From the NCBI RefSeq assembly GCF_000507765.1, contig NZ_KI669401.1, positions 766,742 to 830,741 on the forward strand: a stretch of 64,000 nucleotides of DNA, written 5' to 3'. The stretch comes from Streptococcus parasanguinis CC87K (GTDB lineage Bacteria > Bacillota > Bacilli > Lactobacillales > Streptococcaceae). Of the stretch, positions 38,564-48,427 are shown one piece after another (the stretch's first letter is position 1; the number at the start of each line of letters is the position of its first letter). Both the position numbers and the translations under genes were made by a program. The notes beneath the pieces were generated by a model, which saw only the letters and a list, made by a program, of their open reading frames with translations, was not told the origin of the DNA and ran no database searches.

Positions 38564-40088
38564 CGATGATCGTTTTATCATTAAAGCCCTACAGGAAACC
38601 ATCCATTGGGAAGCCTTGGGCATTGAGCAGGTATATACTGCCTCCAGTCTGAGCCAAGCCCAAGCCATCATTCAAAGTCACCCAATCGCCCTCATGATCA
38701 GTGATATCGAGATGCCACAAGGCAGTGGGTTAGATCTCCTAGCCTGGGTCCGGTCAGAAAAATATGACATTCAAACGATCTTCCTCACCAATTATGCTGA
38801 TTTCAATTATGCCCAAAAAGCCATTGAACTCCAAAGTTTTGAATACTACCTCAAACCGATTGACCCCGACCGCTTAGAATTTATCATTCAAAAAGCCCTC
38901 AATAAAATCAAGCGCCACAAGAGTGCGGCCCAATTAGCACAGCAAGGACAAAAAGAAGCTGAATTTTGGCATGACTACTTGCGAAAACCGCGTCCATCTC
39001 AAGCAGAACAGCTCCTTCAAGAAGTAACAAAACGAGGCTATAACCCCAAACCACATGAAGACTACCTCTTAGTCCTCATCACTCTCCACTTAGTTGAAGA
39101 AGACTTTCACCCCAGCGTCCCTTCTTGGCGCTTGCAGCTCCGCCATTGTATCAAGGATCTCTCCCTGGATTACCCTGTCCACTACTGCGCCCTCAGTAAA
39201 ATCGAAAGCCAGACCGATCGCTACCTCTGCCTCTTCAAAAAGAATCAGACTACAGAGTGTGCAGACTTCCTAAAGGCTATCCAGCAGAAGATCCAGCAAG
39301 ACTTAGACCGATCCTCTATCCTTCTCTATTCAGACGCTATTCCCCTTGAGACGCTCTTGATGAAGGCTCTTCAACTCTGCCAATACAGTGAAGAACAAGT
39401 CTTCCATTGGAACAGTATCCACTCCTATACTTCTTTGGATGCACAACCTCAAAAGCCCGCTCATCGGACATCGCTCACTTTTACAAATCAGCTAGAGACG
39501 GAACAGCTCCTCCAAATCATCCATAGCTTAGAGAATCAAGATCGCATCCCGCTCTCAGCTCTGAGTGAACTCCAGCTAGACTGGACCCAGCAAATTGGGA
39601 TTTATCTGGACAAGAACGGCATTCTCGCCCACAAGTTATTTCAAAACAAACACCATCAATTTCTCTTCGAACGACGTTTTCATGCCATCGAAGCTTTTGA
39701 AGCCTATATTGGGGATTACTGGAGCTCTGCTCGCCATTATGTGATCGATCTAGAACACCAATCCAATCTCATCCAGCGGATCACTGACTACATCGATCAC
39801 CATTACAAGGAGGATATCAGTCGCACCAAGCTGGCAGAAATGGTTTTTCTTAGTCCAGATCATCTAGCGCGTGTGTTTAAGCGCGACACCGGCGAAACCT
39901 TGGTGAAATACATCACCGATAAACGGATGGCCGCCGCAAAAGAGATGCTATCGCAAAGCGATACCCCCATTTACCAAGTCGCCCTCCAGGTGGGCTATGA
40001 CAACTACTCCTACTTTACAAAGGCTTTTAAACAAAAGGTCGGCCTCTCCCCAGGAGATTACCGCAAACAATGCCAAGAAGCCTTTTAA
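38544..40088 (+). CDS. YesN-type response regulator (receiver plus AraC domain)
   Basis: 514 residues from the ATG at 38544; AAAGGAGACA lies within the overlapping kinase codons. The receiver (1-120) has Asp54 in LMISDIEMPQGSG. A poorly conserved middle region follows, then an AraC-type DNA-binding domain at about 415-514 (SRTKLAEMVFLSPDHLARVF, YQVALQVGYDNYSYFTKAF). The pairing with a LytS-type kinase beside LplABC/YesL is the Bacillus yesLMN-lpl arrangement. Confidence 0.88.
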   Translation: MNILLVDDDRFIIKALQETIHWEALGIEQVYTASSLSQAQAIIQSHPIALMISDIEMPQGSGLDLLAWVRSEKYDIQTIFLTNYADFNYAQKAIELQSFEYYLKPIDPDRLEFIIQKALNKIKRHKSAAQLAQQGQKEAEFWHDYLRKPRPSQAEQLLQEVTKRGYNPKPHEDYLLVLITLHLVEEDFHPSVPSWRLQLRHCIKDLSLDYPVHYCALSKIESQTDRYLCLFKKNQTTECADFLKAIQQKIQQDLDRSSILLYSDAIPLETLLMKALQLCQYSEEQVFHWNSIHSYTSLDAQPQKPAHRTSLTFTNQLETEQLLQIIHSLENQDRIPLSALSELQLDWTQQIGIYLDKNGILAHKLFQNKHHQFLFERRFHAIEAFEAYIGDYWSSARHYVIDLEHQSNLIQRITDYIDHHYKEDISRTKLAEMVFLSPDHLARVFKRDTGETLVKYITDKRMAAAKEMLSQSDTPIYQVALQVGYDNYSYFTKAFKQKVGLSPGDYRKQCQEAF

Positions 40089-40098
40089 AACAAGAAAA

Positions 40099-40135
40099 AA
40101 CCTTTGAAAAAGGATTTCTTTTCAAAGGTTTTATT
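40099..40135 (+). terminator. Terminator after the YesN-type gene
   Basis: A 12-bp stem AACCTTTGAAAA/TTTTCAAAGGTT (40099-40110, 40119-40130), then a T-rich run. It may serve the converging small gene as well. Confidence 0.85.
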
Positions 40136-40328
40136 TTCTTTTCTTTCTGATTTCTTTTTCAATGGCACTAGCAATCTTCTCCACCATATAGGCCGTCTGG
40201 AGATTGCGCAAGATCAAGAGGGCCCAAAAGCATGCAAAGAGCATTTGACCCGCCATGGTCGCTTCATTGAAAAAGTATGTCTCCATAGCAGTAAAGACTG
40301 CTATCACTGCAAATTGTTTTCTATTCAT
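40131..40328 (-). CDS. Small membrane protein downstream of dnaX
   Basis: 65 residues with hydrophobic stretches at about 6-20 and 26-42 and a highly basic C-terminus (KEIRKKRK). I believe it is the DUF3272-type small protein found in streptococci, but this is from memory of its look and position. It follows dnaX by 38 bp on the same strand, so it is probably co-transcribed. Function unknown. Confidence 0.6.
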   Translation of the reverse strand: MNRKQFAVIAVFTAMETYFFNEATMAGQMLFACFWALLILRNLQTAYMVEKIASAIEKEIRKKRK

Positions 40329-40366
40329 AAAATTATTTTACCATGATTCAGTAAAAAATTCATGTA

Positions 40367-42043
40367 TTAATCGTCTTGCAGGGTGATTTTATCGGATAAA
40401 AAGTGAAATTCCTCAGGGATGACACTTTCCTCTTCTTCCACCACTTCCGCTTTTTGCCCACGCGCCTTAGCCGAAAACTCAGCCCGAATTTGAGTCCATT
40501 CTTCCATCGAAACCGCTAAAATCTCTGGCGAGAAACCGGCAGCATTACTGAGGATATTTCCAAACATGGTATTGAGGTTGTCCCGCTTCATGGTCTGTTC
40601 AGCATTAAAGGCAGACTCAAAGGCTAAAATAGCGTGATTTTCATTGGCAGCGACCGGCTGGGATCCGATTAAGAGGGCTTTATCCGCACCTGCCAAGCTC
40701 TCGATGATTTCCCCCCAAGCGTTCTGAAGACGGATCAAGTTGGTCCGTGCCAACTCTGGGTTTTCAACCGCCTCTTGTAAAATGGCATTGACCTTGTTTC
40801 GATCTGCACGGTAGCCCTTGCTCGACTTGGTTGGACGAGCTACTGCTGGTTTTGAAGCAGGAAGACTGCTACCTGATTGCGCTAACTGTTGCTTGAGTTG
40901 AGCGACTTCCTTCTTCAAATCTTCCAGCTGAGCTAGCAGATTGGAAGGAACCTCCACAGTAGCTGAGTTAGAAACTTGGCCTGTGCTTTCAGCCAATTTA
41001 ATGGTCATCATTTCAGTGTAGATGCGCGGTTGCAGACTATTTTTGATATCCGCTAGACTGGTCGTCGCCTGGTCAATCAGGGCAAAAAGACGGGCTTGAT
41101 CGGCTTCAAGATTAACGGCAAACAAGTCACTATTGTGGGTATTTTCTCCACCTGTCTGGACAATCAAGAGATCTCTCAGGTATTGAAGTAAGTCCGTGAC
41201 AAAGCGGGCCATATTCTTCCCGTTATCAAAGATAATCGCCAGCTGATCCAGCGCCGCTGTCGCATCATGAGCCAGGATGGCAGCTACGTACTGATCGAGC
41301 GCAGCTAGGCTGATTGAGCCCGTAATCTCTTCAGCGATTGCTGTCGTCAACTCACTACCTGCAGTTAGACTCAGGGCTTGGTCCAAAATGGACAAAGCAT
41401 CCCGCATCCCACCTTCAGCGCGCCGGGCGATGATCTGGACAGCATCTGCTTCATAGGCAATCCCTTCAGTAGCTAGGATATTTTCCAAATGCTGGAAAAT
41501 ATCTGGCAGTTTGATGGATTTGAATTCAAAACGTTGCACCCGTGACAGAATGGTCGCAGGAATTTTGTGCAATTCTGTCGTTGCGAGGATAAAAACCACA
41601 TTTTCCGTCGGCTCTTCCAGCGTCTTCAACAAGGCATTAAAGGCCCCTGTCGAGAGCATGTGGACCTCATCGATAATGTAGACTTTGTGCTTGGCTAGAC
41701 TTGGAGCATAGGTCGACTTGTCGCGAATATCGCGAATTTCATCGACCCCATTGTTAGAGGCTGCATCGATCTCGATAACATCTTCAAGACTCCCATTGGT
41801 AATGGATTCACAGATATAGCAGTTGTTACACGGCTCCCCATTGACTTGATTGGGACAGTTCATGGCCTTAGCAAAGATCTTGGCCACACTGGTTTTCCCA
41901 GTTCCACGAGGACCCGAAAAGAGATAAGCATGGCTGATCTTGTCCTGCTCGACGGCCTGTCTCAATGTCCGTGCCACCACTTGCTGGCCGACCAATTGGC
42001 CAAAGGTCTGGCTACGGTATTTCCGATATAAAGCTTGATACAT
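40367..42043 (-). CDS. dnaX: DNA polymerase III subunits gamma/tau
   Basis: 558 residues. Walker A GPRGTGKT at 44-51, zinc-binding Cys63, 72, 75 and 78 (PCNNCYIC), Walker B VYIIDEVHML near 122 and the sensor region LLKTLEEPTENVVFIL. The C-terminal part (about 380-558) is the tau-like extension with a coiled-coil (LEDLKKEVAQLKQQL). It is the clamp-loader motor in chromosome replication. No obvious A-run frameshift site for a short gamma form was seen. It starts at the end of the GAF gene. Confidence 0.95.
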   Translation of the reverse strand: MYQALYRKYRSQTFGQLVGQQVVARTLRQAVEQDKISHAYLFSGPRGTGKTSVAKIFAKAMNCPNQVNGEPCNNCYICESITNGSLEDVIEIDAASNNGVDEIRDIRDKSTYAPSLAKHKVYIIDEVHMLSTGAFNALLKTLEEPTENVVFILATTELHKIPATILSRVQRFEFKSIKLPDIFQHLENILATEGIAYEADAVQIIARRAEGGMRDALSILDQALSLTAGSELTTAIAEEITGSISLAALDQYVAAILAHDATAALDQLAIIFDNGKNMARFVTDLLQYLRDLLIVQTGGENTHNSDLFAVNLEADQARLFALIDQATTSLADIKNSLQPRIYTEMMTIKLAESTGQVSNSATVEVPSNLLAQLEDLKKEVAQLKQQLAQSGSSLPASKPAVARPTKSSKGYRADRNKVNAILQEAVENPELARTNLIRLQNAWGEIIESLAGADKALLIGSQPVAANENHAILAFESAFNAEQTMKRDNLNTMFGNILSNAAGFSPEILAVSMEEWTQIRAEFSAKARGQKAEVVEEEESVIPEEFHFLSDKITLQDD

Positions 42044-42540
42044 TAGTTCTTAACCCCAAACATCTTAAAGTCCCAGTTTGTCTTTTCGATCAAGAGAGCG
42101 ACAAACTTTTCCAAATACTCTTGATCCAGCTGATCATAGTCAGAGACACACTCCGAATCCAGGTCTAAAACCCCAAGGAGATGACCGTCCTTGACCATAG
42201 GCACCACAATCTCACTCATAGCCCGGCTATCACAGGAAATATAGTTGGCATGCTGGCGCACATCTTCAACAATCATGGTTTCCTGCTTTTGAGCTGCTTC
42301 TCCACAGACACCCTTTCCAAGTGCGATATGGACACAAGAAACACCTCCCTGAAAAGGTCCCAAGATCAATTCCGTTTGGTCATACAAATAAAAGCCTGCA
42401 AAGACCGAACGAGGCAGGGCTTGATTTAAGAGCGCACTGGCATTGGACAGATTAGCCAAGGCATTGCTTTCTCCTGTTAAGAGAGCGTCTAACTGAGCCA
42501 GCAAGAGCTGGTATTGTGATTCTTTTTCCGAATGTTTCAT
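42043..42540 (-). CDS. Free methionine-(R)-sulfoxide reductase (GAF domain)
   Basis: About 165 residues, a single GAF domain. Cysteines in [16 protein letters not shown] and YISCDS match the three redox cysteines of fRMsr enzymes, which reduce free methionine sulfoxide and so repair oxidant damage. The start is uncertain: ATGs lie at 42549 and 42540, and a TATAAT overlaps this region, so the leader is very short. It lies upstream of dnaX and its stop meets the dnaX start. Confidence 0.85.
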   Translation of the reverse strand: MKHSEKESQYQLLLAQLDALLTGESNALANLSNASALLNQALPRSVFAGFYLYDQTELILGPFQGGVSCVHIALGKGVCGEAAQKQETMIVEDVRQHANYISCDSRAMSEIVVPMVKDGHLLGVLDLDSECVSDYDQLDQEYLEKFVALLIEKTNWDFKMFGVKN

Positions 42541-42597
42541 ACCTTCCATTATACCAAATCTTTGCCCAAAAATTAAGCTTCAAACAGCGAAAGAAAA

Positions 42598-42773
42598 GAG
42601 AGTGGGACAGAAATCAGTCATTCGTTAGAATTCGATTTCGTTATCCCACCTCCGCACAGTTGAGTAGGACTGTAAAAGCTGATGAAATCAGCGTAGTAGA
42701 GCCCACTCAACCACTGCGTCTTGCTCGACAATCCAAAAACAATTGAGAGGCTAGGACTTTTGTCCCAGCCTCT
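42598..42773 (-). repeat. Repeat family A, copy 2
   Basis: Same ~175-bp unit as at 26845, inverted. It begins only 24 bp from copy 1 of repeat family B, so the gap between the YoaK-type gene and the GAF gene is nearly all repeat. Its hairpins would terminate transcripts coming from 43023. Confidence 0.85.
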
Positions 42774-42796
42774 GGAATATAGATAAAATTATCTTA

Positions 42797-42934
42797 GAAA
42801 CTTTCCTTAGGTGAGGACGGACGTCAGCGAACTTCAAAGAAGTTCCATGACTAATTATTGAGCCTAAGGTCTCAATAATTCCGAGTGCTAGAAACAATTT
42901 TGTTTCTAGCACTTTTCTCACGGCGGAAAGTTTC
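42797..42934 (-). repeat. Structured repeat family B, copy 1
   Basis: 138 bp closed by perfect 10-bp arms GAAACTTTCC/GGAAAGTTTC and an inner GTGAG/CTCAC pair. Inside are three hairpins: GAACTTC/GAAGTTC, AATTATTGAG/CTCAATAATT and GTGCTAGAAAC/GTTTCTAGCAC. It lies 88 bp after the YoaK-type gene on that gene's transcript strand. Joining segments CGGACGTCAGC and CATGACTAA are shared with the other copies. Confidence 0.85.
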
Positions 42935-43022
42935 AATATATTCTTGATTCATTTTAAAAATGAAATCTCAGTTTTATTTCTTTGCAGAATCATTTAACTC
43001 ATTCTTCTAAAAATTATTTTAT

Positions 43023-43703
43023 CTATTCATGTCGCCGATTGAAGTGAAAGACTTCAAAATACTGAATGGCACGATAGATTAAAAAGATAGTCAAGATAAT
43101 GGATACCAGCCAGATGGTCTCTAATCCATAAAACTGGATCAAGTAGGTCGAAAAAATGGCCCCACAGACGAAACTCCCGATCAGGCAGGTCATAAAGATG
43201 GCTTCCCAGAGGAATTTCATCTCCCTGTCTCTAACAAAATTTCCATAAGCTACCATGGTTTTCTTGAGATTTCCGGTCATAAAAGAGTGGTTGTAGGCAT
43301 AGCTACCTACTTCTCCAAATGAGGTCGCTACGATTCCTAAACTCAGGCCAAAAAAAGGCACGATGAAGACATTTTTTACCGATGCTGGCAAAAATCCCGT
43401 CACCAAAGTTGTGAGGATATAGGGCACTAGGGTACTCAAGCGCCAGACTGAATTATCAATCAAGCGACGCAAGACCGTCATTAAAAAGATCCCCAGCATA
43501 AAGGCCAGCATCGTGGCTAACTTCACTTCTACATCTGAGATCTGCTGGCCGATCAAACCAACCGATAGAAAAACCACATTTCCCGTCTGGCCTGCCGCCA
43601 AGGTCCCACCCCGACAAATAAAGGTATAAGCATCTGAAAAACCAGCACACATGGTCAATAAACAAGCGAACGCCTTGGTCCGCGAATGAAACTCCCTTTT
43701 CAT
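43023..43703 (-). CDS. YoaK/DUF1275-family membrane protein
   Basis: 226 residues from the ATG at 43703; AGGGAGA is eight bases upstream, whereas earlier in-frame ATGs overlap it or the upstream hairpin. About six transmembrane helices, with CAGFSDAYTFICRGGTLAAG as the DUF1275 signature near the N-terminus. The physiological role of this family is not known. A strong hairpin with a T-run lies immediately upstream of its ribosome site. Confidence 0.8.
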   Translation of the reverse strand: MKREFHSRTKAFACLLTMCAGFSDAYTFICRGGTLAAGQTGNVVFLSVGLIGQQISDVEVKLATMLAFMLGIFLMTVLRRLIDNSVWRLSTLVPYILTTLVTGFLPASVKNVFIVPFFGLSLGIVATSFGEVGSYAYNHSFMTGNLKKTMVAYGNFVRDREMKFLWEAIFMTCLIGSFVCGAIFSTYLIQFYGLETIWLVSIILTIFLIYRAIQYFEVFHFNRRHE

Positions 43704-43720
43704 TTCCATTCTCCCTAGGA

Positions 43721-43769
43721 AAAAGAGGGAGTGGTACAAATGTTACATAACATTTCTGGTACCACTCCC
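43721..43769 (-). terminator. Hairpin with T-run in the YoaK-type gene leader
   Basis: GGGAGTGGTAC/GTACCACTCCC (43727-43737, 43759-43769) with an inner AAATGT/ACATTT, then TCTTTTT on the minus strand, directly before the ribosome site at about 43715. It can end udk transcripts or act as an attenuator. Confidence 0.75.
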
Positions 43770-43894
43770 GCGAAGTTGATTGAGAACTCTTTCGAGTCTT
43801 TTAGCGAATGAAGAGTCTCACCAACTACTGCGACATTCAATTATTCCAACTAATGATAAACGATGGAGATCGATTGTCCTCTTTCTCCCTATCT

Positions 43895-44533
43895 TTATTT
43901 TCCCTCACGCGCCTCGTTGAGGATTTTCTCAATCTTGGTTGTGATCAAGTCAATCGCAACTGTATTGGTCACGCCCTCAGGAATAATCACATCCGCATAG
44001 CGCTTGGTAGGCTCAATGAACTGGTGGTACATCGGTTTTACCACACCAAGGTATTGCTCAATGACACTATCGAGACTCCGGCCACGCTCCTCCATATCGC
44101 GCTTGATCCGGCGAATGATCCGAACATCATCATCCGTATCCACAAAGATCTTGATATCCATCAAGTCTCGAAGGCGCTTGTCTTCAAGGACCAAGATCCC
44201 TTCCACGATAAAGACATCTTGAGGTTCCTGACGATAGGTCTTGCTGCTGCGTGTATGCTCTGCATAGTCATAGGTTGGGATATCCACTGGACGACCTGCC
44301 AAGAGTTCATTGATCTGCGCAATCATCAAGTCCGTATCAAAGGCAAAAGGATGGTCATAGTTGGTCTTGATCCGCTCCTCAAAGGTCAAATGACTTTGGT
44401 CCTTGTAATAAGAATCATGCTCAATCATGGCAATCTTTTCATTCGGAAAATTAGCCAAAATGGCACGAGACACACTGGTCTTTCCACCACCAGAACCACC
44501 AGTAACACCAATAATAATAGGTCTATTTTGCAT
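43895..44533 (-). CDS. udk: Uridine kinase
   Basis: 212 residues. The P-loop GGSGGGKTS lies at 11-19, and [18 protein letters not shown] and [22 protein letters not shown] are typical of uridine kinases. It phosphorylates uridine and cytidine for pyrimidine salvage. GGAGTAG precedes the ATG. It is a single gene: upstream is an ~140-bp gap to the terminator of the next gene, downstream a strong hairpin. Confidence 0.95.
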   Translation of the reverse strand: MQNRPIIIGVTGGSGGGKTSVSRAILANFPNEKIAMIEHDSYYKDQSHLTFEERIKTNYDHPFAFDTDLMIAQINELLAGRPVDIPTYDYAEHTRSSKTYRQEPQDVFIVEGILVLEDKRLRDLMDIKIFVDTDDDVRIIRRIKRDMEERGRSLDSVIEQYLGVVKPMYHQFIEPTKRYADVIIPEGVTNTVAIDLITTKIEKILNEAREGK

Positions 44534-44652
44534 TTTCTACTCCATTACCTGTAGTCGTCTGAGAAGAAATAGTCATCTCAGACACATCTTATCCATTTTA
44601 CCATATTTTTGCCTAGACATGAATAGTTTTTCATTAAGAAGTTTGGAAACAA

Positions 44653-44672
44653 AAAGGACCTTGCGGTCCTTT
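44653..44672 (-). terminator. Terminator of the first paralogous membrane-protein gene
   Basis: Perfect 8-bp stem AAAGGACC/GGTCCTTT with TTGC loop, followed by T on the minus strand. Confidence 0.85.
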
Positions 44673-44674
44673 CA

Positions 44675-45787
44675 TTATTTTACTTTTTCTAATTTTGCGG
44701 CAAATTCATTACCACCACGTAAGACGAGTATGTTTTTTCCACCGTTGACAGGTACGAAACAATAATTTGAATTAGCTTGTATATAGACTTCCTTAGCGCT
44801 CTTCACTTGATAGCCTTCTGATTTCACCGCTTCTTGAATTACTTCAAATGTGTGTTCGATCTCTTCTTTAGAAGTCGTGTCTCCATCATACTTTTCTTGA
44901 TCAGCTAGAGAATAGAATGCGTAAGCCTTGCTATCGTAATACTTATCACTAATAATTCCATGATCTGAAATCTGAACAGTTGTATTATCTCCTTCTGTCA
45001 CATTCTTCCATTTTCCAACCATGGCCTTTGGTGTTTCAACCTTGTGATAGACCAAATTATCTTCAAAGTTTCCTTTGTATGATTTATAAGTTTTCAAGTC
45101 GAATAAATCATTTCTTAAAATAATATTGCTTCCGTCTTTTTGGAGCAAGTTATAGCGTGTGTTCCCACCAGACTTAATAACAACTATTTCTGTCGTCTTC
45201 AGGTTAAATTTCTTATCGACATCCGCAAGTGAATGCAAGTCCGTCGCATTTAACAAAGAAAGTGCTGTATTAAATTCTTTTTTCGCTTCATTGCCTTTGA
45301 GAACCTTTTTGATGGTCTCGCCACCATTGACTTTTTGTTTCTTTCCACTTAGTTCATAAGTGACCGGACTAGAATCCGTATTTCTCAACCAAACCCCATC
45401 TAGACTTGGTCCACCTGAAAAGAAAAAGAACCAAGCAAGAGCAATTACTGCGACAAGTCCCGCAACTGCGACCCCAATTTTGGTTTGCTTATTGAAAGAA
45501 AATGTCAATTTTTTCGGTCTTGGAACAGGTTGCAAAGTTTTCGCTGATGGCTGCGGTTGGACAACAGCTGTCTGCCCTTGTGAAAGAGGTGCGCTAGGTG
45601 CAACAGGTGCTTCTTGGGCTGGAGCCTGCGATTCAGCTACCGAAGCTGGTGCCTCAGTTGTTGGAGTCGACGCTTCTTTTCGCTCTACGACAAACTCCCC
45701 TTTTTCACGCGCTTCTTGAAATTCTTGCATACTTGGCTTGCGACCATTGACCGCTTCAAAGTATTCAACCCAATCTTTTTGATTCAT
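44675..45787 (-). CDS. Single-pass membrane protein with N-terminal QKDWVEYFEA module (paralogue 1)
   Basis: About 370 residues. A cytoplasmic N-terminal module (about 1-37, NQKDWVEYFEAVNGRKPS) is joined by a Pro/Ala-rich linker (about 40-92) to one helix (about 104-124), and the rest (about 128-371) is outside the cell. It is clearly a paralogue of the next gene: the N-terminal module, GNEAKKEF, SLADVDKKFNL and FVPVNGGKNILV recur. The second of two adjacent ATGs (45787) is chosen for spacing to GGGGG. I do not know its function; a short N-terminal module of this kind recurs in streptococcal surface proteins. Confidence 0.65.
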   Translation of the reverse strand: MNQKDWVEYFEAVNGRKPSMQEFQEAREKGEFVVERKEASTPTTEAPASVAESQAPAQEAPVAPSAPLSQGQTAVVQPQPSAKTLQPVPRPKKLTFSFNKQTKIGVAVAGLVAVIALAWFFFFSGGPSLDGVWLRNTDSSPVTYELSGKKQKVNGGETIKKVLKGNEAKKEFNTALSLLNATDLHSLADVDKKFNLKTTEIVVIKSGGNTRYNLLQKDGSNIILRNDLFDLKTYKSYKGNFEDNLVYHKVETPKAMVGKWKNVTEGDNTTVQISDHGIISDKYYDSKAYAFYSLADQEKYDGDTTSKEEIEHTFEVIQEAVKSEGYQVKSAKEVYIQANSNYCFVPVNGGKNILVLRGGNEFAAKLEKVK

Positions 45788-45883
45788 CATATCCCCCTTA
45801 TTGATTCATTAAAAAAACTAATCATATTATACCACAAATCAGCGAGTTCAGAGCTTTTTTAGGAAATTCATGATTAAAAGAAA

Positions 45884-45904
45884 AAAGGACCTTTCGGCCC
45901 TTCT
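45884..45904 (-). terminator. Terminator of the second paralogous gene
   Basis: AAGGACC/GGCCCTT with TTTC loop (one G-T type pair), six A upstream giving a T-run on the minus strand. Confidence 0.75.
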
Positions 45905-45907
45905 GAT

Positions 45908-46987
45908 TTATTTCACTTTTTCCAATTTTTCAACTAAATGATAGTCTTCTGTGAAAACTAGGACTGTCTTCCCTCCATTTACAGGGACATAATAAAAATC
46001 AGATCCTAGTTGCTTGTACACGTCTTTCATACTAGTTAGCTGGTAATCTTGAGAATCGACCGCATCTTGAAGATCTTCATATATCTCTTTCACTTTGTCA
46101 GCTGTCTTTTCTTGTTCAAACTTAGTTGAAGGCATCTTTTGGAGCTCTTCTAGGCTATAAAAAGCCGTACCTTCGCTACTATCAAATTCACTATAAGTAA
46201 GAATACCACGAGCATTTAATTCAAGATAATTGGTTTCATCATGATAAGAACGCTCAATTTTCCATTTCCCAACTAGCACTTTAGGAATTTCTGTCTTGTG
46301 AAAAATAGCATTCTTCTTAAAGCTTTCTGAATGATCACTATAGGTAACCAAATCCATCAAGTCATTGGCTAAAATCACATTGGTCCCATTGCTTTGGAGT
46401 AGATTATAAACAAGCCCATGCTCGTCTTTAATGATGATAACTTCCCTCGTGTGGAGGTCAAATTTTCTATCAACATCTGCTAAGTTTTTCAGCTTGGAGT
46501 AGTTTAACTGGTTTAAAGCTTTCTGAAACTCTTGTTTTGCTTCATTACCTTTGTAAACTTTCTCAATCTTATACTTACCATACGATCGTGGATCTTCTTG
46601 ATTTAACTCATAAACCACTGCTGTTGAATCAGCAGGTCCAACCCAAATTCCTTCCAAACTTGGAGTCGGTTGGAAGAAAAAGAAATAAGCCAGTACAATA
46701 ACAGCTAGTATTCCCACACCTGATAAAGCCCATTTGGTCTGCTTATTCCATTTCACACTAAAGCGTTTGATAGCTAGAGTCTCATACCCTGACTCCACTT
46801 GTGACGGCATTTGAACCTGCTCACTTTTCTCTCGTGAGGCTACCGCTGATGGAACTGGTGCTTCAGGAACGGTCTCTTTTCGTTCCACTACAAACTCACC
46901 ATTCGCTCGTGCATTTTGAAACTCTTGCAGACTCGGCTTACGGTTATGGAGTGCTTCAAAATAGTCAACCCAATCTTTTTGATTCAT
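45908..46987 (-). CDS. Single-pass membrane protein with N-terminal QKDWVDYFEA module (paralogue 2)
   Basis: 359 residues. It has the same plan as its neighbour: N-terminal module NQKDWVDYFEALHNRKPS, linker, one helix at about 85-105 and an extracellular domain. Shared motifs include GNEAKQEF, LADVDRKFDL and YVPVNGGKTVLV. The linker is shorter and less Pro-rich, so the two have diverged since duplication. Each has its own terminator and leader with AGGAG-type ribosome site, so they may be expressed separately. Function unknown. Confidence 0.65.
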   Translation of the reverse strand: MNQKDWVDYFEALHNRKPSLQEFQNARANGEFVVERKETVPEAPVPSAVASREKSEQVQMPSQVESGYETLAIKRFSVKWNKQTKWALSGVGILAVIVLAYFFFFQPTPSLEGIWVGPADSTAVVYELNQEDPRSYGKYKIEKVYKGNEAKQEFQKALNQLNYSKLKNLADVDRKFDLHTREVIIIKDEHGLVYNLLQSNGTNVILANDLMDLVTYSDHSESFKKNAIFHKTEIPKVLVGKWKIERSYHDETNYLELNARGILTYSEFDSSEGTAFYSLEELQKMPSTKFEQEKTADKVKEIYEDLQDAVDSQDYQLTSMKDVYKQLGSDFYYVPVNGGKTVLVFTEDYHLVEKLEKVK

Positions 46988-47076
46988 CTATTCCTCCTAA
47001 TCGATGATTGTTTTCAAACTGATCCTATTATACCATACATGAAAAGGCAATCACTCATTTTCAGAAAATAAAAGAA

Positions 47077-47106
47077 AAAGTCCAAGCAATTTTCTACTTG
47101 GACTTT
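47077..47106 (-). terminator. Terminator after rfbB
   Basis: Perfect 10-bp stem AAAGTCCAAG/CTTGGACTTT with T-run on the minus strand. Confidence 0.85.
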
Positions 47107-47111
47107 CTTCC

Positions 47112-48176
<1,065 letters not shown>

Positions 48177-48210
48177 TTAGTTTTGATTATTCCTTAAATC
48201 AATCTTTTTT

Positions 48211-48348
48211 TTAGCTTTCCTTATGTGAGTACGGACGTCAGCGAACTTCTTCGAAGTTCCATGACTAAGTTTTGAGCCTAGTGTATCAAAACTTCCGAGC
48301 ACCTGAAACAAAAGTAGTTCAGGTGCTTTTCTCACGGCGGAAAGCTAA
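48211..48348 (-). repeat. Structured repeat family B, copy 2
   Basis: 138 bp closed by perfect arms TTAGCTTTCC/GGAAAGCTAA, different from copy 1 yet still pairing. Inner hairpins GAACTTC/GAAGTTC, AAGTTTTGA/TCAAAACTT and GCACCTGAA/TTCAGGTGC. It lies between rfbC and rfbB, 79 bp after the rfbC stop, in the same orientation relative to the upstream gene as the other copies. Confidence 0.85.
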
Positions 48349-48427
48349 GTACATAGCTCGCTTCGCTCGTTTATAGCAAAGCTAAAAACTATATAATGAT
48401 GTTCTTGATTGTTTTAAGATTTATATT

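Noticed and set aside
40367..42043. Programmed frameshift in dnaX for a short gamma subunit
   Set aside because: No A-rich slippery sequence followed by a hairpin was found at a fitting position.
42797..42934. Pseudoknot between the CCTAAGG loop and CCTTAGG in the outer arm of repeat B1
   Set aside because: It pairs perfectly only in copy 1; copies 2, 3 and 4 do not keep the full complementarity.
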